A stretch of DNA of 64,000 nt from Anopheles merus (taxonomy: Eukaryota > Arthropoda > Insecta > Diptera > Culicidae): NCBI RefSeq assembly GCF_017562075.2, contig NC_054081.1:14314723-14378722 (forward strand), in the 5' to 3' direction. The position numbers were made by a program, and so were the translations under genes. The notes under the pieces were generated by a model, which made no database searches, had not been told where the DNA came from, and saw nothing but the letters and a program-made list of their open reading frames with translations. How positions within the stretch are numbered: the stretch's first letter is position 1; each line of letters opens with the position of its first letter. Positions 1 through 43,390 of this stretch are shown piece after piece.

Positions 1-1075
1 AAACTGGCTTTCAGGTTACTTGACGAATACATAAAACACTCTTAAAATCTTCATCCAGAAGCAGAATCGATAAAATCAGCCTTCTTAATGTATAAACCTT
101 GGGATAATCCCACCTGTATATTAAACCTACTTTGAAAGCTGCTCGAAAACTGCTATACAATGCAAACAGCTGACAGGCTGAAATTTCAGCCTACGGTTTC
201 AAAACGTGAAGGGGATCATTAATTAATTTTTGTAAGAGCATGGTAAAAATAATAAAATAATGTGCAAAATTATTTTTTAACTACTGACCAATATCATATA
301 TTTTGAAGATATAGTTAACATCGTGAAAGATACATCATAAATTGAACTTGGTCAGAACAACCTGAGAAAGATCTAACTTTTTCTGTTTATCTTAAAATGT
401 TTTTGTTAAATAGAAGGTAAATTATTTGTAATTGAAAACATTCTACAAATAGACAAGCTTGAAACTATTTAAACAACGTCAATTAACTTATCCTCTTTCG
501 CTCCAGCACACACACACACACACGCACACTTAGCCAGAAGCTAACCCATGAAGGGATAATACGAAACGTTGGTCAAAAACTACCGAATGCATTTTCCGTG
601 CGCATTTTCCTCACCCCTGGCCAGTAATCTCCCTCTGACGGTAAGGAAAAGTGGTTTTGCAAATTGTAACTTCTGCAGTGAATGTCTCTCTTTACCTCAC
701 TCTATCTCTCTCTCTCTTTCTATCCTCCCCCTCCTCCCCCCCTCCTCCCGGATCGTTTCCCTGCTGCAAGACCGTTTCTGCTAGTGGTTGGAAAAACGGA
801 ACCCCGCCCGTAACCGCATTCCGAGTTTGCCACCCTTGGCCAGCGGCGGGCACCGAAACACAAATGGTCGGAAACTTTTAGTGTAATGTGAACCGTTTTA
901 CCGTGCGAAATGGGAAGCATTTCCCGCTGGCGCACTGTTTCCTTCCCCACCTCTACCCCTTCCCTCGTGCATCCCTTCTCATCCTATCGCTTTATTTTCC
1001 AGTGGTTTTTCCATCGGTGGTCAGCAGCCGCAGCAGGGTCCAAGGCATAGTTGGTCGGTCAGTGTATGTGTGTGT

Positions 1076-1108
<33 letters not shown>

Positions 1109-2205
1109 CGTTTGATGCGTGTTAAGTTTTGAGCAAGAAATCTTCCCCGCTCGTTCTCGTGCAGCCCTCTCGGCCCGCCAAAAGGTGCATTCTATCCGCT
1201 CCAGCCGGCCTTAAACTTCTTTTGCCCTCTGCCACGGAGCCCAGCTTTGCCATCCCTGCACCCCTCCACTCCTCCAATTGGTCCCGCAACGAGTCCGGCA
1301 GTGGCGCGGTGTCGCTACGGAATCCATTTGCATAATTTAAAGTTTCTCGCTAAAAGTGGGCACTCCTTTGGGGAGGACGCGCGAGGGGCAGGTAAATACT
1401 TTAGCATACACTTTCAGTTGGTGAGAAGGTCGCATGGGGAAGGGGCGAGAGGCCGAGCAATAAAAGGAAGAAGAAGAAGAAGTAACGTAAGGGCACTTGC
1501 ATCCCGGGTTTCTTGTAAAGTACTGGGCGCCTCCATGGAGCTCGTGAATGTGAGGTTAACATAAGAAAAAACACCCCGACGGATGAGCAAAAAAACTATC
1601 CCGACACCTTGCTGCGATTGTGTTCGCTTGCGGTTGAAGTTTGTAAAAATATACTTCCCTCTGCTACAACCGTTAGCCCCACCTTTGCCGGCTATGTTCC
1701 CTAAAGTGCTACGGTGGACAATGTGGAGGAAACAATGTGTGGGGGGGAGGAAATTGGATAATTTTACGACAGCTATTCTTGCAGCGCAAATCGTGGACCA
1801 GATTTTCAGTGCAACACTGTAGGAAAGATTTACCTGCGGGCGGCGGAGAAGCGCTGAAAGAGAAAAAGAGACCGGGATGCAACGGAATGCATCGCGTGGA
1901 TGACCATCGAGCAAAGGACGGTGCATCAAGGGCCCGGTTCATCATTAGCCCTGAAGGAGGTGTCGTTTACCTTGCCACTTGGCTGGGCCCTGTTTCAACA
2001 GCACACACGGTGCGCAGGGTGAAGGAGGAAGCACAGCCAGACCAAAAGGGCGAAGGTTCGAGAGTGAAACCGAAGCGGTGAGCCTTCACGGCATTTCCTC
2101 TCGACAAAAGCGAGTACCCTTTTGTGTTGCCAACAAATCGGTGAAACAATCTTGACTACCCACGTGTGAGTACGAGTGTGTATGTGTGTGTGGAGGCAAA
2201 ATATG
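1..2205. other. Intronic DNA 3' of exon H2, left end of window
   Basis: No exon is recognisable. The first 60 bases resemble a stretch at about 32385-32425 (shared TTGACGAATACA, AAAACAC and AAATCTTCAT), so the window probably begins inside a dispersed repeat; a palindromic GGCTGAAATTTCAGCC lies near 177-195. Short CA/TG microsatellites lie at 506-527 and 1062-1108. I looked for the M3 segment (SYTANLAAFLT) expected in the next receptor exon and did not find it. Confidence 0.5.
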
Positions 2206-2539
2206 TACAGTGGTTGGTAAAATAATGTGCCAACGACATAAAATTTTAGTTTTTTTACCAATTCTCGTAAAAAAATGAAGATATTTTACTTCTTTATTTT
2301 TTAAACCATTATACTATTTTTTTCTTATGAATTTGAAGTACCAAATCATTTAAAAAAGTGAAGTTTAAAAAAACCCCACTGCACATTTTAATCATTCTTT
2401 AGAAAACATATTTTCTGACAAACAAAACACTAATCTAATAATTTATATTCATTCCTCTGTTATTATTTCTCTGCTGTTAATATTTGGTTTTGATCCTAAG
2501 AGCATTTCAGAGCTTTAACATATTTTGTTTTCTTCTTAT

Positions 2540-2870
2540 TAACGCCATTTTCACCATTTTGCATCGCATTCAAAACCGCCAACGAAATCTCGAAGGGAAT
2601 CAAATTTCAAACAAAGTGGGGGCCATTCAAAAAATTTTAATCGATTCATTTGTTCTTGTAGGGTTCCTGTTTGCAAAATTTGTTCCTGTTGGAACATTAA
2701 TTTATTTACTAACTCCATATTTTTCATAGAAAATAGATAAGTTCATGCTGGATGTTTATACAAGTAATAACTCTCATCATGCCGTCAATTCATACCACAC
2801 TCTTCACTCTTGCTAAAAATGGTCATCCCTGTGCTTCCTTCATATATCATTATTGATTGAATCACGTCTA
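2540..2870 (-). pseudogene. Tc1-like transposase relic
   Basis: Read on the minus strand across frames, the segment shows MTIFSKSEECG, IDGMM, INIQ, KLMFQQ, MNRLKFFEWPP and CLKFDSLRDFVGG. These follow the order of the catalytic core of Tc1 transposases (G-W-G-x-FS-x-x-G, IDGIMN, ILK, FQQDN, the WPPQSPDLNPIE block). The second catalytic aspartate after QQ is replaced by glutamate and the DLNPIE block is degraded. Several stops and at least two frame changes occur. It lies centrally within the long-TIR element, as expected for its own transposase. Confidence 0.55.
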
Positions 2871-3265
2871 GATATAATCGAACATAAATTCTAATTTCAA
2901 TTAATCTGTGCAAAGTTCACGAAAATTTTTTGATACAATTGGTACTAAACCTGTGACTGAAATCGCCTATGAAATGACCGAACGGATCAAAGAAAAAACA
3001 CAACAATCTGAGTTACTTCTTTTAACTGCTCTTTTTAATGTAAATAATAGTTCATAGTTTATTTTTTTCGTTAGGTTAAGCAAGATAAAGTTAACAAATG
3101 GCAAAAGCCTTACATTGTTGAAACCTAAATTAAAATTTGAACTTGGCGATGAAAAGCGATGGCGCTAAATCTCGCAATCTCTTATTTTATAATTATATAA
3201 AATATATAAAATAAAAAAAAATATTAATATATTCAAAGCTAAGTTTTCAAACAATCTCACACTAT

Positions 3266-3475
3266 TCTTCTTCTTTGGCTCAACAACCGATGCCGGTCAA
3301 GGCCTGCCATCTCACTTATGGGGTTGGCTTTCATTGACTTATTGATTTCCCCCCATAGCAGGATGGTCAGTCCTACGTATGGCGGCACGGTCTATTTGGG
3401 GCTTGAAACCATGACGGGCATGTTGTTAAGTCGTACGAGTTGACGACTGTACCATGAGACCGACTGTACCATGAG
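3266..3475 (-). mobile_element. SINE200-like tRNA-derived SINE, copy 1, with perfect 12-bp target duplication
   Basis: The body carries, on the minus strand, a tRNA-like A box (TGGTACAGTCG) near the right end, a B box (GGTTTCAAGCCCC, one base off consensus), then the family core and a GAA-rich 3' tail at the left end. It is flanked by identical 12-bp copies of ATCTCACACTAT at 3254-3265 and 3476-3487, a perfect target-site duplication. Close similarity to the copy at 30374-30590 supports a family. At its 5' end 17 bases containing GACTGTACCATGAGA are tandemly duplicated, so the A-box region is doubled. It is nested inside the Tc1-like element. Confidence 0.85.
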
Positions 3476-3617
3476 ATCTCACACTATACCTGCATGTTAT
3501 TCATCATATTTAAGCCAATTGGCTTTGATGAACATGCTGTAGAACGGGCGAGTAGCTTGAAAGACGCCACATCTAACGAATGGTTAATTAATAAAATGAC
3601 AATGTGATGCCATTAGG

Positions 3618-4200
3618 GGGTGTTTGTCCTTAGGATTAGCTATTATCAGTCCTTTTCCGACTCCGGAAAAATCGGAATCATAAGTTCCGCCCGGAGTTGG
3701 AGTCGACCGGAATCGAAGTTATTCGGAATCGAGAGCTTCAGAGTCCAGGCCGATGCTCCAGAGTCAATTGGAGTCGACCGGAATCGTAGTAGGTCGGAGT
3801 CAACAGGAGCCGTCCGGTGCTTGATGTGTTTGTGATCAAACATTTCATTTCGTTTTGTTTTTTTTTGTCTTTCCCTTTGCACTTCGTATACAGACCTTTG
3901 ATTCGAAAGCCGACTCCGGACAACTCCGGACGACTCTGAATCTAACCGATTCCGGACGACTCCGAACGACTTCGACGACACCAAACATCTCCCAACGACT
4001 TCGGCCGACTTCGAGCGACTTCGGGCAACTCCAAAAGACTCTGGACGGCTCCAAACGACTCCGGATAATACTGGACGGACCTACCTTCTAGAGTCGTTTC
4101 CGAAATAACCGGAGTCGGAACGCAGTCGACTCCAGATTTTTGCCAACTTAGCCCATCGCTAAAAGACTAAGGTCTTCACTATGGTCTAAGGATAGACAAA
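3618..4200. repeat. Foldback repeat built of GACTCCGGAC-type decamers
   Basis: The left half (about 3655-3815) is a degenerate array of GGAGTCGACCGGAATCG-like units. The right half (about 3905-4135) is an array of CGACTCCGGACGACT-like units, which is the reverse complement of the same theme, so the region can fold back on itself. The outer ends may form a short inverted repeat: GTGTTTGTCCTTAGG at about 3619 and CTAAGGATAGACAAAAACAC at about 4177-4196. The spacer between the halves is T/A-rich. Apparent reading frames through it are by-products of the repeat. Confidence 0.65.
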
Positions 4201-4497
4201 AACACGCCAAAATTTTCTGAAACAAGCCTGGAATGCCTTAGAAATGCGTATAAATTATTAAATTGGTGTTATTTATGCTAAAACATGTGTTCTCTAGAAT
4301 GATTAAAGTGGGTAGAGAGACATTGTTTTCTTAAAGCAATGTTTTCATTTTTATCTAGGTTTAGTACTTCACATTCATTAGCATATAACGAATAATGTTT
4401 CAAAAAATAAAGCACAATAGCTTCATTTTTCACGAAAAGAAAATGGCTAAAATGTAAAACTGCAAGTAGTGGGCACTATATTTAGCTGATCACTGTA

Positions 4498-6037
4498 GCT
4501 ACTGCTGCCCCGTTTCATCCCAGCCCGTGAACATCATTCTGCTTACCTCTTCCATCCCCTGGACCTAGTTGTCAATTTTTCCTTGTTGCAAGAATGTGAG
4601 TCAAAAACTTTCTTTTACATCCACTTACTCGTTACATCCCCCTTCACTTCCCTTTTCCCTATCACTTACGTCTTATGGAAGGCTTGAACTTTCCACCCGA
4701 TGTTCTCACTCTTGCATAAAATAGTTTCACTTTTTGTGGTTACGGGAAAAACTGTGAGCCTGTATGTGTGTGTGTGTGCTTTTTGTTACTTTTGCTGTCA
4801 GTAGTTGCTCGTAGGAAAAATCCAATCACACGCACACATACACCCATCAACATTGTTGCCCAGGCAGAGCTATAAAGCAATCGGGCGAGCAAAGGTCCCG
4901 CCGGGTGGTGCGTTCTCGATTGCTGCCTAAATTTTATGCACCATGCCCCACCCGCCGGTGCTCTGTCTTCGAAGCTTTACTCCGCAGAAACAGCGTTCTT
5001 TGTTACAGCATCCAATGTAGCGTACAGGCCATACACACAGAGGCAGACGGCGGTATTGAACAGCGTTAGTAACAGGGCGCCATCGTCAATAAATCAGTGG
5101 CGGTGCGGGCGGATGCTCCAAGTGTACGGTGTTGTTTGTGGGTGGGCTCATCTTACCTCATTTTCTTCTTCATTTTCTTTTCTGGTGGTGTATGTGTGTT
5201 CGCAGCGAAGGAAATGGCGTTAGTGTCAGACAAAATTTACTGCTAATGGAGTGAATTCGAACAATGGGGCAGCGCCCGACCATCGGCAGCGGAAAGGCTT
5301 TTGCGGGGAACACGAAAGCGAAGATTTCTGATCCGTTTTCCGGGCTGTGCGGATGTCCTGCCGTATCGATCCTTGGCGCTGCTCGGAGCGTCGTGAAGGA
5401 CGGGACTGTGACAGCTTCCAATTTACGTCCCACGGACCCGAATAGCGTTTCCGACCATTATCGAATGGAAACAAAGAGAAGGAAAGGAATAACAGGGAGT
5501 ACGGTGGGAGGAGGAATCTTAAGCAGAAACACAATCATCAATGCCCCTCTCACCAGTTGCAGCGCTGGTGATGTTCCTTTTCCTCCGCCGCGGGATAATT
5601 ATTTTAATTTCTTCCCTCGGCCCAGGTCGTCGATCGGCGGGACGCAATGCTGCCCAATGATAACGCGCCCGGCTCATGAATATTTACATTCTGGGTGTTG
5701 CGTTTTGCGATCGATACAAGCCACTCAATTTTGGCCCGAGCTCGAGTGGTGGCAGTTTGTGTTTTTGGGTGTAATTTTTGTTTTACCCGGGAACGCGAAT
5801 AAACTGCTGCAATAATCATGCCGTGCGTGCGTGATCAGCAATCGATCCTTTTAATTGGTTTCGATGATTTGATTTTTTTTGCGAATGAAATCAGTATACA
5901 GTCTGGATACGTATACATGCACACGCACACACAGATTCAGTGACATAAAGTCACACAGACATACAGTGAAGCAACACATGGATGTGAGATTTGCTACATC
6001 ACGCGGGAGAAGAAGAGCAACAATTGAAAAGAAAACG
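4498..6037. other. Intronic DNA, no gene seen
   Basis: This is moderately GC-rich, non-repetitive sequence with short TG/CA tracts (4764-4778, 4829-4842). An uninterrupted frame at 5264-5815 on the plus strand has no recognisable domain and no conserved motif, and I take it as chance. Nothing resembling receptor M3 or S2 exons was seen on the minus strand. Confidence 0.45.
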
Positions 6038-6282
<245 letters not shown>

Positions 6283-6374
6283 ATAGGCTTGGTAAGCAAC
6301 ATCACACGCGTACAAGCAGCAAAAGCTAGTGAGTGTGATAAAGAGAGAAAAAGAGCGCGAGAGAGCGAGAGAGC

Positions 6375-6405
<31 letters not shown>

Positions 6406-6489
6406 GGAAGAGATAAGGAAAAGAACAGCACAAAACACGATATATGATAAAATGGAGAAGAATGTACAGTAAACAGCTATAAACTATGA

Positions 6490-6934
6490 TACAGTGCCTA
6501 CCACAACTTTATGGACTGACGTTTTTCACAATTTGTGGAAAATCCATAAGAGATGGATAAAAGCAGTGAGTTTATGAGTTGTGCAGGATACAATTTTACA
6601 TCTTCGGATATTTTTTTCAAATTTTTTATCACATTTTTACACGACTTATTAAAAAAAAAACCATTTATGGTCGTATCATAACTATAAAGACATACCATAA
6701 TATATTCTAGAATGGTTTTTCAGAAAAATATTTTCAAAGATTTTTAAAAAGTGTATTGTAAATGCACGCTTTTAAAAAAAGTTATAACATGTTATAAAAA
6801 AATTGACAAAAATATACAAAGATGTGAAATAGTACTCTGCACAACTCATACATTCACTGTTTTTATCTATCTCCTACGGATTTTACACAAATCGCGAAAA
6901 ACGACTGTCCATACTAGTTGTGGTAGGTGCTGTA
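6490..6934. mobile_element. Tc1-type MITE with long TIRs, copy 1
   Basis: This 445-bp element starts TACAGTGCCTACCACAACT, and its right end reads as the reverse complement TACAGCACCTACCACAACTA. The inverted repeats extend for about 130-150 bases on each side and include GGATAAAAGCAGTGA / AGATAAAAACAGTGA and ATGAGTTGTGCAG on both arms. TA ends fit Tc1/mariner target preference. It has no coding capacity. A second copy with the same arms lies at 60794-61327, which proves it is a dispersed family. Confidence 0.88.
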
Positions 6935-7646
6935 TAAAAACAAAACAAGGAGTAACACAACAATTTTTCTTCAAATAAAAGTAATAAAATATTAATGCAT
7001 TTTAATAAATACTATAAAAACAGAATCATTGAAAAATTAATCAATAAATAGTCAAACATAACAGGGGACTATGCAAACAAATTAAAACCAAAAACAATTT
7101 GGCAGTATTTAGAATCAGAACAAATATCTGAACAATATAAGGCAAAATAAAATAAACGTAAATAAACAATCAAAAATATCTGTAAATGCATAGAGAATTT
7201 AAAATAATAAATGAAAAACAAAATCAAAATGTCTAACGTAGAAAAATGAAGCATCTTGATGGTAAATAAAGAATTGAAAATAAATGGAGAATTTGAATTT
7301 GAATAAACCAAACACAAAATTAAACACTTGAAACATTTGTATAATAAATAAGATGAAATATTGTATAACTAAAAAAATAACTGCTCTAACACATGACCAC
7401 TTCAAAAAAAGATACAAATGAAAAAACATTGAAATCAATATAGAAAAAATGAAAAAAAGAAAAGAAACAACGTAGTTGTTTGAAAATAAAACAGACAGAA
7501 GACATTGCGGCTAAAACACAGTAACGTGATGAAGAAAAACAGCAAAAAAAAAAACTAGTTACACGCAATAAAAAAGAAGCCGTGAACAAAAGAAAAAAAG
7601 AAACGAAACAAAATCCTACCCCACAACACGCCGCTACGGCACTTAC
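6935..7646. other. AT-rich intron segment just downstream of exon H2
   Basis: This is extremely A-rich plus-strand sequence (T-rich in the transcript) with no gene. Minus-strand open frames here are phenylalanine- and tyrosine-rich and are composition artefacts. In the receptor transcript this is the first 700 bases of the intron after the second alternative exon. Confidence 0.5.
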
Positions 7647-35192
<27,546 letters not shown>

Positions 35193-36696
35193 CTGCGAAA
35201 AGGAAAAGAAAAAAGAATGTAGTACACATAAGAAGCAGAAAAAGATCAGCAAACGGTTGACGGTGTAATGGAGCGGGTCAACTTAAAAGTAAATTTATTA
35301 ATAAAACACCTAACAAATCAAGCTGCCCATTTTTGTGAAATGCAAAGCATACTTTCAGGCGATTTAGTTGGAATGTACATACTTGAAGGCATGCAATATG
35401 AATAGAAAAACAACTTATGTGCGAAGATATTGCGTCATAAACGAGATTACGTTTTTTGTTCGTCTTTTTTCTGTGAAGCTTACCGGATGAATAATCGTTG
35501 AACGATCGTTAATAGTGAACAGAGAATCAATCAAAACTAACCTAGCTAAGCCACTTTATTATATTTTTTATTGAAGTAATACAATCGAATGTTCTTATCT
35601 ACTAATTATCCTATCAAAGATTTTAATTCATGTTTATCTAATACCTCATGTATCTGTTTGTTTTTTTTATTAGTTCTTTATAATTGACTGGTGACAACAT
35701 TAAATGAATTGCTAGAAAGAGCATATATTTGGTGTTTTGGTTTCTTTCCCGGCGCAAAACAGCCGGTTGTTTGCTGCGCACAAAATTACACAGAAATCCA
35801 TTGCACCGGTTCGGGAGGAAGAACACTCAGCGGTTTGCTTTGCTAACCGCTCAACTCGTACGAGAAGGATTTCCACCCACTCAACTCCTCGCATCACTTT
35901 GGTTGCAACCGCTCGTCATAATTACGTTGCATACGCTTTGGTTTTAGGAGCACACACACACACACATACACACACTTACACGAACCCGAAGTAAAACGGG
36001 CGAGCTCATCCATCCTTCCGGCAGCAGCAACAGGATGGAGGAAAGGATGGGGCGCTTCCAAACGCGGTTGGAAAAAGGCAAAAGGAGCCCGCTAATGAGC
36101 GCACGCTGGGTGCGGAAATAGTTCCGGACGCTTACGCCGACCATATCGAGCGGAAAATTGCAAGCACGCGTTGGATGACGGTGCTCAGTTGGTTAGAATA
36201 TTTGCGTGATGGGCTGATGTGCGTGTGTATATGTTGATTAAAATAACTTTCACATGCCCGTGCGCCATTGGGTGGTGTCCTTGCCTCTTTCTTTATTTTT
36301 TATTGTTTGTTTTGTCAACCTCTCTCAGTCCTACATGCTTGTGGTTGTGTTTCTCGTTCGTTCCTTGTCACTGTTGCTTCTTTATGTTCGTGCATTATCG
36401 CTGATCGGCTTGATAGGTGCAGTATGGCGCAGGAATAAGATATGAACGCACTTTCTTCCTCTCCTTCCATCGTTTTCCAAGTGTGTGTTCGATTAAAATA
36501 AATTCCACTCGTTAGCAGATTAAAGAAGGGCGACACGATCTTTGATGGGGCGATATGAGGTTAGGACATTTAAAAAATGACCATTCCCACCATTCTCCAC
36601 TACGAATCCCACAAGGACGAAGAATGCTTGGGTTGAGTTTAAATGAACGTGAAAATTTTCAAAAGCCACTGACTGAATAAATTTTCTTCTTTTCTT
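35193..36696. other. DNA 5' of visible receptor coding, no gene seen
   Basis: Intronic in expectation because exon A has a normal acceptor at its 5' end. An AT-rich block (35280-35740) is followed by unique sequence with a CA tract (35951-35974). No amino-terminal domain exon was found. Confidence 0.4.
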
Positions 36697-37669
36697 TGGG
36701 TAATGTGGGGCAAAATGACACTGTTAAGGATTTTGCTCTGTATCTAATTGAGTAAACCACTTCACACAGAGCAATCGATGCTTTGGTGTCTTATGAATGA
36801 CACGAAAATAGTAGTAGACATTTTAACAACACGTATAAATGTTTATAATTCTATTTAAAATTAAATATAAAAAAGTGAAACTTAATTGTGCAGGGTAAAA
36901 TGGTCTTGCTATGGGGCGAAATGGTCTTGCTATGGGGCAAAATGGTCATGCACCAAGTGCCAAAACACATCATAATAAAGGAGCAAAATGGACCACAACA
37001 ATGGACTTTAGGCTTTGGTTTAAGCTCTTGCACCTAAGTAGAATTGTGAGAGCATAGATTTCATTTCAGTATTGAAGTGTTTGTGTGGGATAAATAATTT
37101 TAGTAAAATGCAGGAATATTTTGATATTTCACGTGTTGCCAGCAATTTCTCATAACGATAGAGTATACAAACAGGATAGTATTAATTATGTTAAGCATGC
37201 ATATTGTACCGACCTTTCCTTACATCTCAGCCTCATAATTTTGCTGCTGTCAAAACATACCAAACATTAAGCCCCAAGCTGGACTAACCTTTTTGCTCCA
37301 TGCGTTTCATTTTACGAACTTTCATTTCAAAAACTGTAAAACTAATTGCATACTGAAATGCTTTTTGTCGTAAATCATAGATAAATGTTATGTGCCTGGA
37401 TACACATCCTTATTTTTCTCTAATTATTTGCAAAATTCATACGAAAGCTTATTTTTGAGACGGTCAATATAACGTCATTTTAACCAATTATGTTATTTCG
37501 TAATTTATTCATTTCTTTATGAATTTTGAGTTATGAGATGCTCATAGCGTGCATCTAATATAATATTTGATGTTTTCAATCATCAAAAGTTATGTAGAAT
37601 GTGTAAAATTAGCAATAATGCAGGTGACCATTTCGTCCACCCTTACCATTTTGCCCCACGTTCCCCTAC
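36697..37669. mobile_element. MITE with GTGGGGCAAAATG inverted ends
   Basis: The left end contains GGGTAATGTGGGGCAAAATG (from 36698) and the reverse complement of the right end GGGGAACGTGGGGCAAAATG (to 37667). A further GGTCACC / ATGGTC theme recurs inside. A 23-24 base tandem repeat carrying ATGGTCTTGCTATGGGGC lies at 36899-36950. The element is about 970 bp, AT-rich inside, with no coding potential. The target duplication is unclear. Confidence 0.7.
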
Positions 37670-37784
37670 CTGTTTGCTAGCTGTTGCTATTTTGGTTTTG
37701 TGTCTGTTGCACAGAATCTCTTGTTTTGTGTTTGTTTTATCTCACTTTAGCTGTTAACATTCGATCTATCCCCCCTCTTTCGTA

Positions 37785-37903
37785 TCTTCTTCTTCTTCTT
37801 CTTCTTCTTCTTCTTCTTCTTCTTCTTCTTCTTCTTCTTCTTCTTCTTCTTCTTCTTCTTCTTCTTCTTCTTCTTCTTCTTCTTCTTCTTCTTCTTCTTC
37901 TTT
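37785..37903. repeat. CTT microsatellite
   Basis: About 118 bases of pure CTT repeat. The same trinucleotide (as GAA) forms the tail of the SINE copies, so this may have grown from an old SINE tail, but no SINE body is adjacent. Confidence 0.98.
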
Positions 37904-38209
37904 TTCAGAATCTTCTTCTCATTATCTGCCTCCTTAATGTTATCTTTTTCGTTAATGTCTTCTCCACACTTTTTTAGGAGTTGTTTTTCTAGTATGTTTT
38001 GTTTTATTGCATTTAGTTTCGTTTACCTTTTTCTTCATTCCCTATACTAATGCTTTCCCATTTTTTATTTGTAGTTTTTAGACCTCGATCATGACATTTT
38101 CTGGTTCATTATTGAATTCATTACTTTCACAAGTCTTAAAGTTTGATATGATACAAATTGGAAAGTGGGTAATAATGTATTTTAAAATAATTAATAATCT
38201 CACTCCGAA

Positions 38210-42279
<4,070 letters not shown>

Positions 42280-42806
42280 TTGTTTGTTTTGTTTGTTTTG
42301 TTTGTTTTGTTTGTTTGTTTGTTTGTTTTGTTTTGTTGTTTTGTTTGTTTTGTTTGTTTGTTGTTTTGTTTGTTTTGTTTGTTTTGTTTGTTTTGTTTGT
42401 TTTGTTGTTTTGTTTGTTTTGTTGTTTTGTTTGTTTTGTTTGTTTTGTTTGTTTTGTTTGTTTTGTTTGTTTTGTTTGTTTTGTTTGTTTTGTTTGTTTG
42501 TTTGTTTGTTTGTTTTGTTTGTTTTGTTTGTTTTGTTTGTTTGTTTGTTTTGTTTGTTTTGTTTGTTTTGTTTGTTTGTTTTGTTTTGTTTGTTTTGTTT
42601 GTTTTGTTTGTTTGTTTGTTTGTTTGTTTTGTTTGTTTTTTTGTTTTTGTTTGTTTTGTTTGTTTTGTTTGTTTTGTTTGTTTTGTTTGTTTTGTTTGTT
42701 TTGTTTGTTTTGTTTGTTTTGTTTGTTTTGTTTGTTTTGTTTGTTTTGTTTGTTTTGTTTGTTTTGTTTGTTTTGTTTGTTTTGTTTGTTTTGTTTGTTT
42801 TGTTTG
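42280..42806. repeat. TTTGTTTTG satellite-like array
   Basis: About 527 bases of TTTG and TTTTG units. The last 150 bases are a very regular 9-bp unit TTTGTTTTG, while the first 350 bases mix 4-, 5- and 9-base units. All six frames remain open because the unit contains no stop, producing Cys-Leu-Phe or Lys-Gln-Thr artefact proteins. Confidence 0.97.
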
Positions 42807-43305
42807 AAAACTGAAATAGTTTTGATTGTTTCTTTTCATTATTGGTAAATTTATTTACACTTATTTACATTTATTTACATTCCGTCCCTACTGAATAAAA
42901 AAAATTATTTACACATTACTGCATGAGCCTTCTGCACTTTTCTGATTCTTGATTTAAATCCTATTTTGACTAAGCTAATTTTGTCATTCCTATTTTAACC
43001 TTTGGTTCCGTTATTCTTAAAACCAAACTAAGGAGAATAATAAACCATTGGCATTGCGGCAAGTGTTTGGGCACCACGGCCACCAACCCCCAGCAGCTAG
43101 GAATAGAAATGCTCCACCGGAAGCCTACATTTAGGCGCTAAATGAATCGGCGCCCGGACCGGTTTCACTGCCCAGCAGCAGCGGCAAAATTGCATTCCAA
43201 ACAAACAGGCCCGACCTGACGGGACGGCGTTGTTTTGCTTCCAAGCTGACTAACAACCCGACCAATGGCGTGTCACACAGGCCCACTGTTTCGAAAAGCA
43301 ACCGA

Positions 43306-43306
43306 C

Positions 43307-43371
<65 letters not shown>

Positions 43372-43390
43372 TAGAGAGAGAGAGAGAGAT
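43306..43390. repeat. GA microsatellite
   Basis: About 85 bases of GA repeat with a few A and T interruptions. Confidence 0.95.

Larger units (their letters stand above)
2206..4497 (-). mobile_element. Tc1-like DNA transposon with very long terminal inverted repeats, degenerate, with nested insertions
   Basis: The left end TACAGTGGTTGGTAAAATAA and the reverse complement of the right end TACAGTGATCAGCTAAATAT match. The similarity continues for roughly 200-230 bases: AATGAAG, TTTATTTTTT, GAAGTAC and TTTAATCATTCT recur in order on both arms (2206-about 2425 and about 4265-4497). TA at the ends fits the TA target duplication of Tc1/mariner elements. Minus-strand DNA at about 2540-2870 gives broken matches to a Tc1 transposase, for example FSKSEECG, IDGMM, LMFQQ and FFEWPP (family IDGIM, FQQDN, LEWPPQSPDLN). 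Stops and frameshifts make it inactive. A SINE (3266-3475) and a foldback repeat (about 3618-4200) sit inside it. Confidence 0.75.

Noticed and set aside
5264..5815. 183-residue plus-strand open frame
   Set aside because: No domain, no signal peptide, no splice-bounded conservation visible, and it is overlapped by frames on the opposite strand; probably chance in GC-rich intron DNA.
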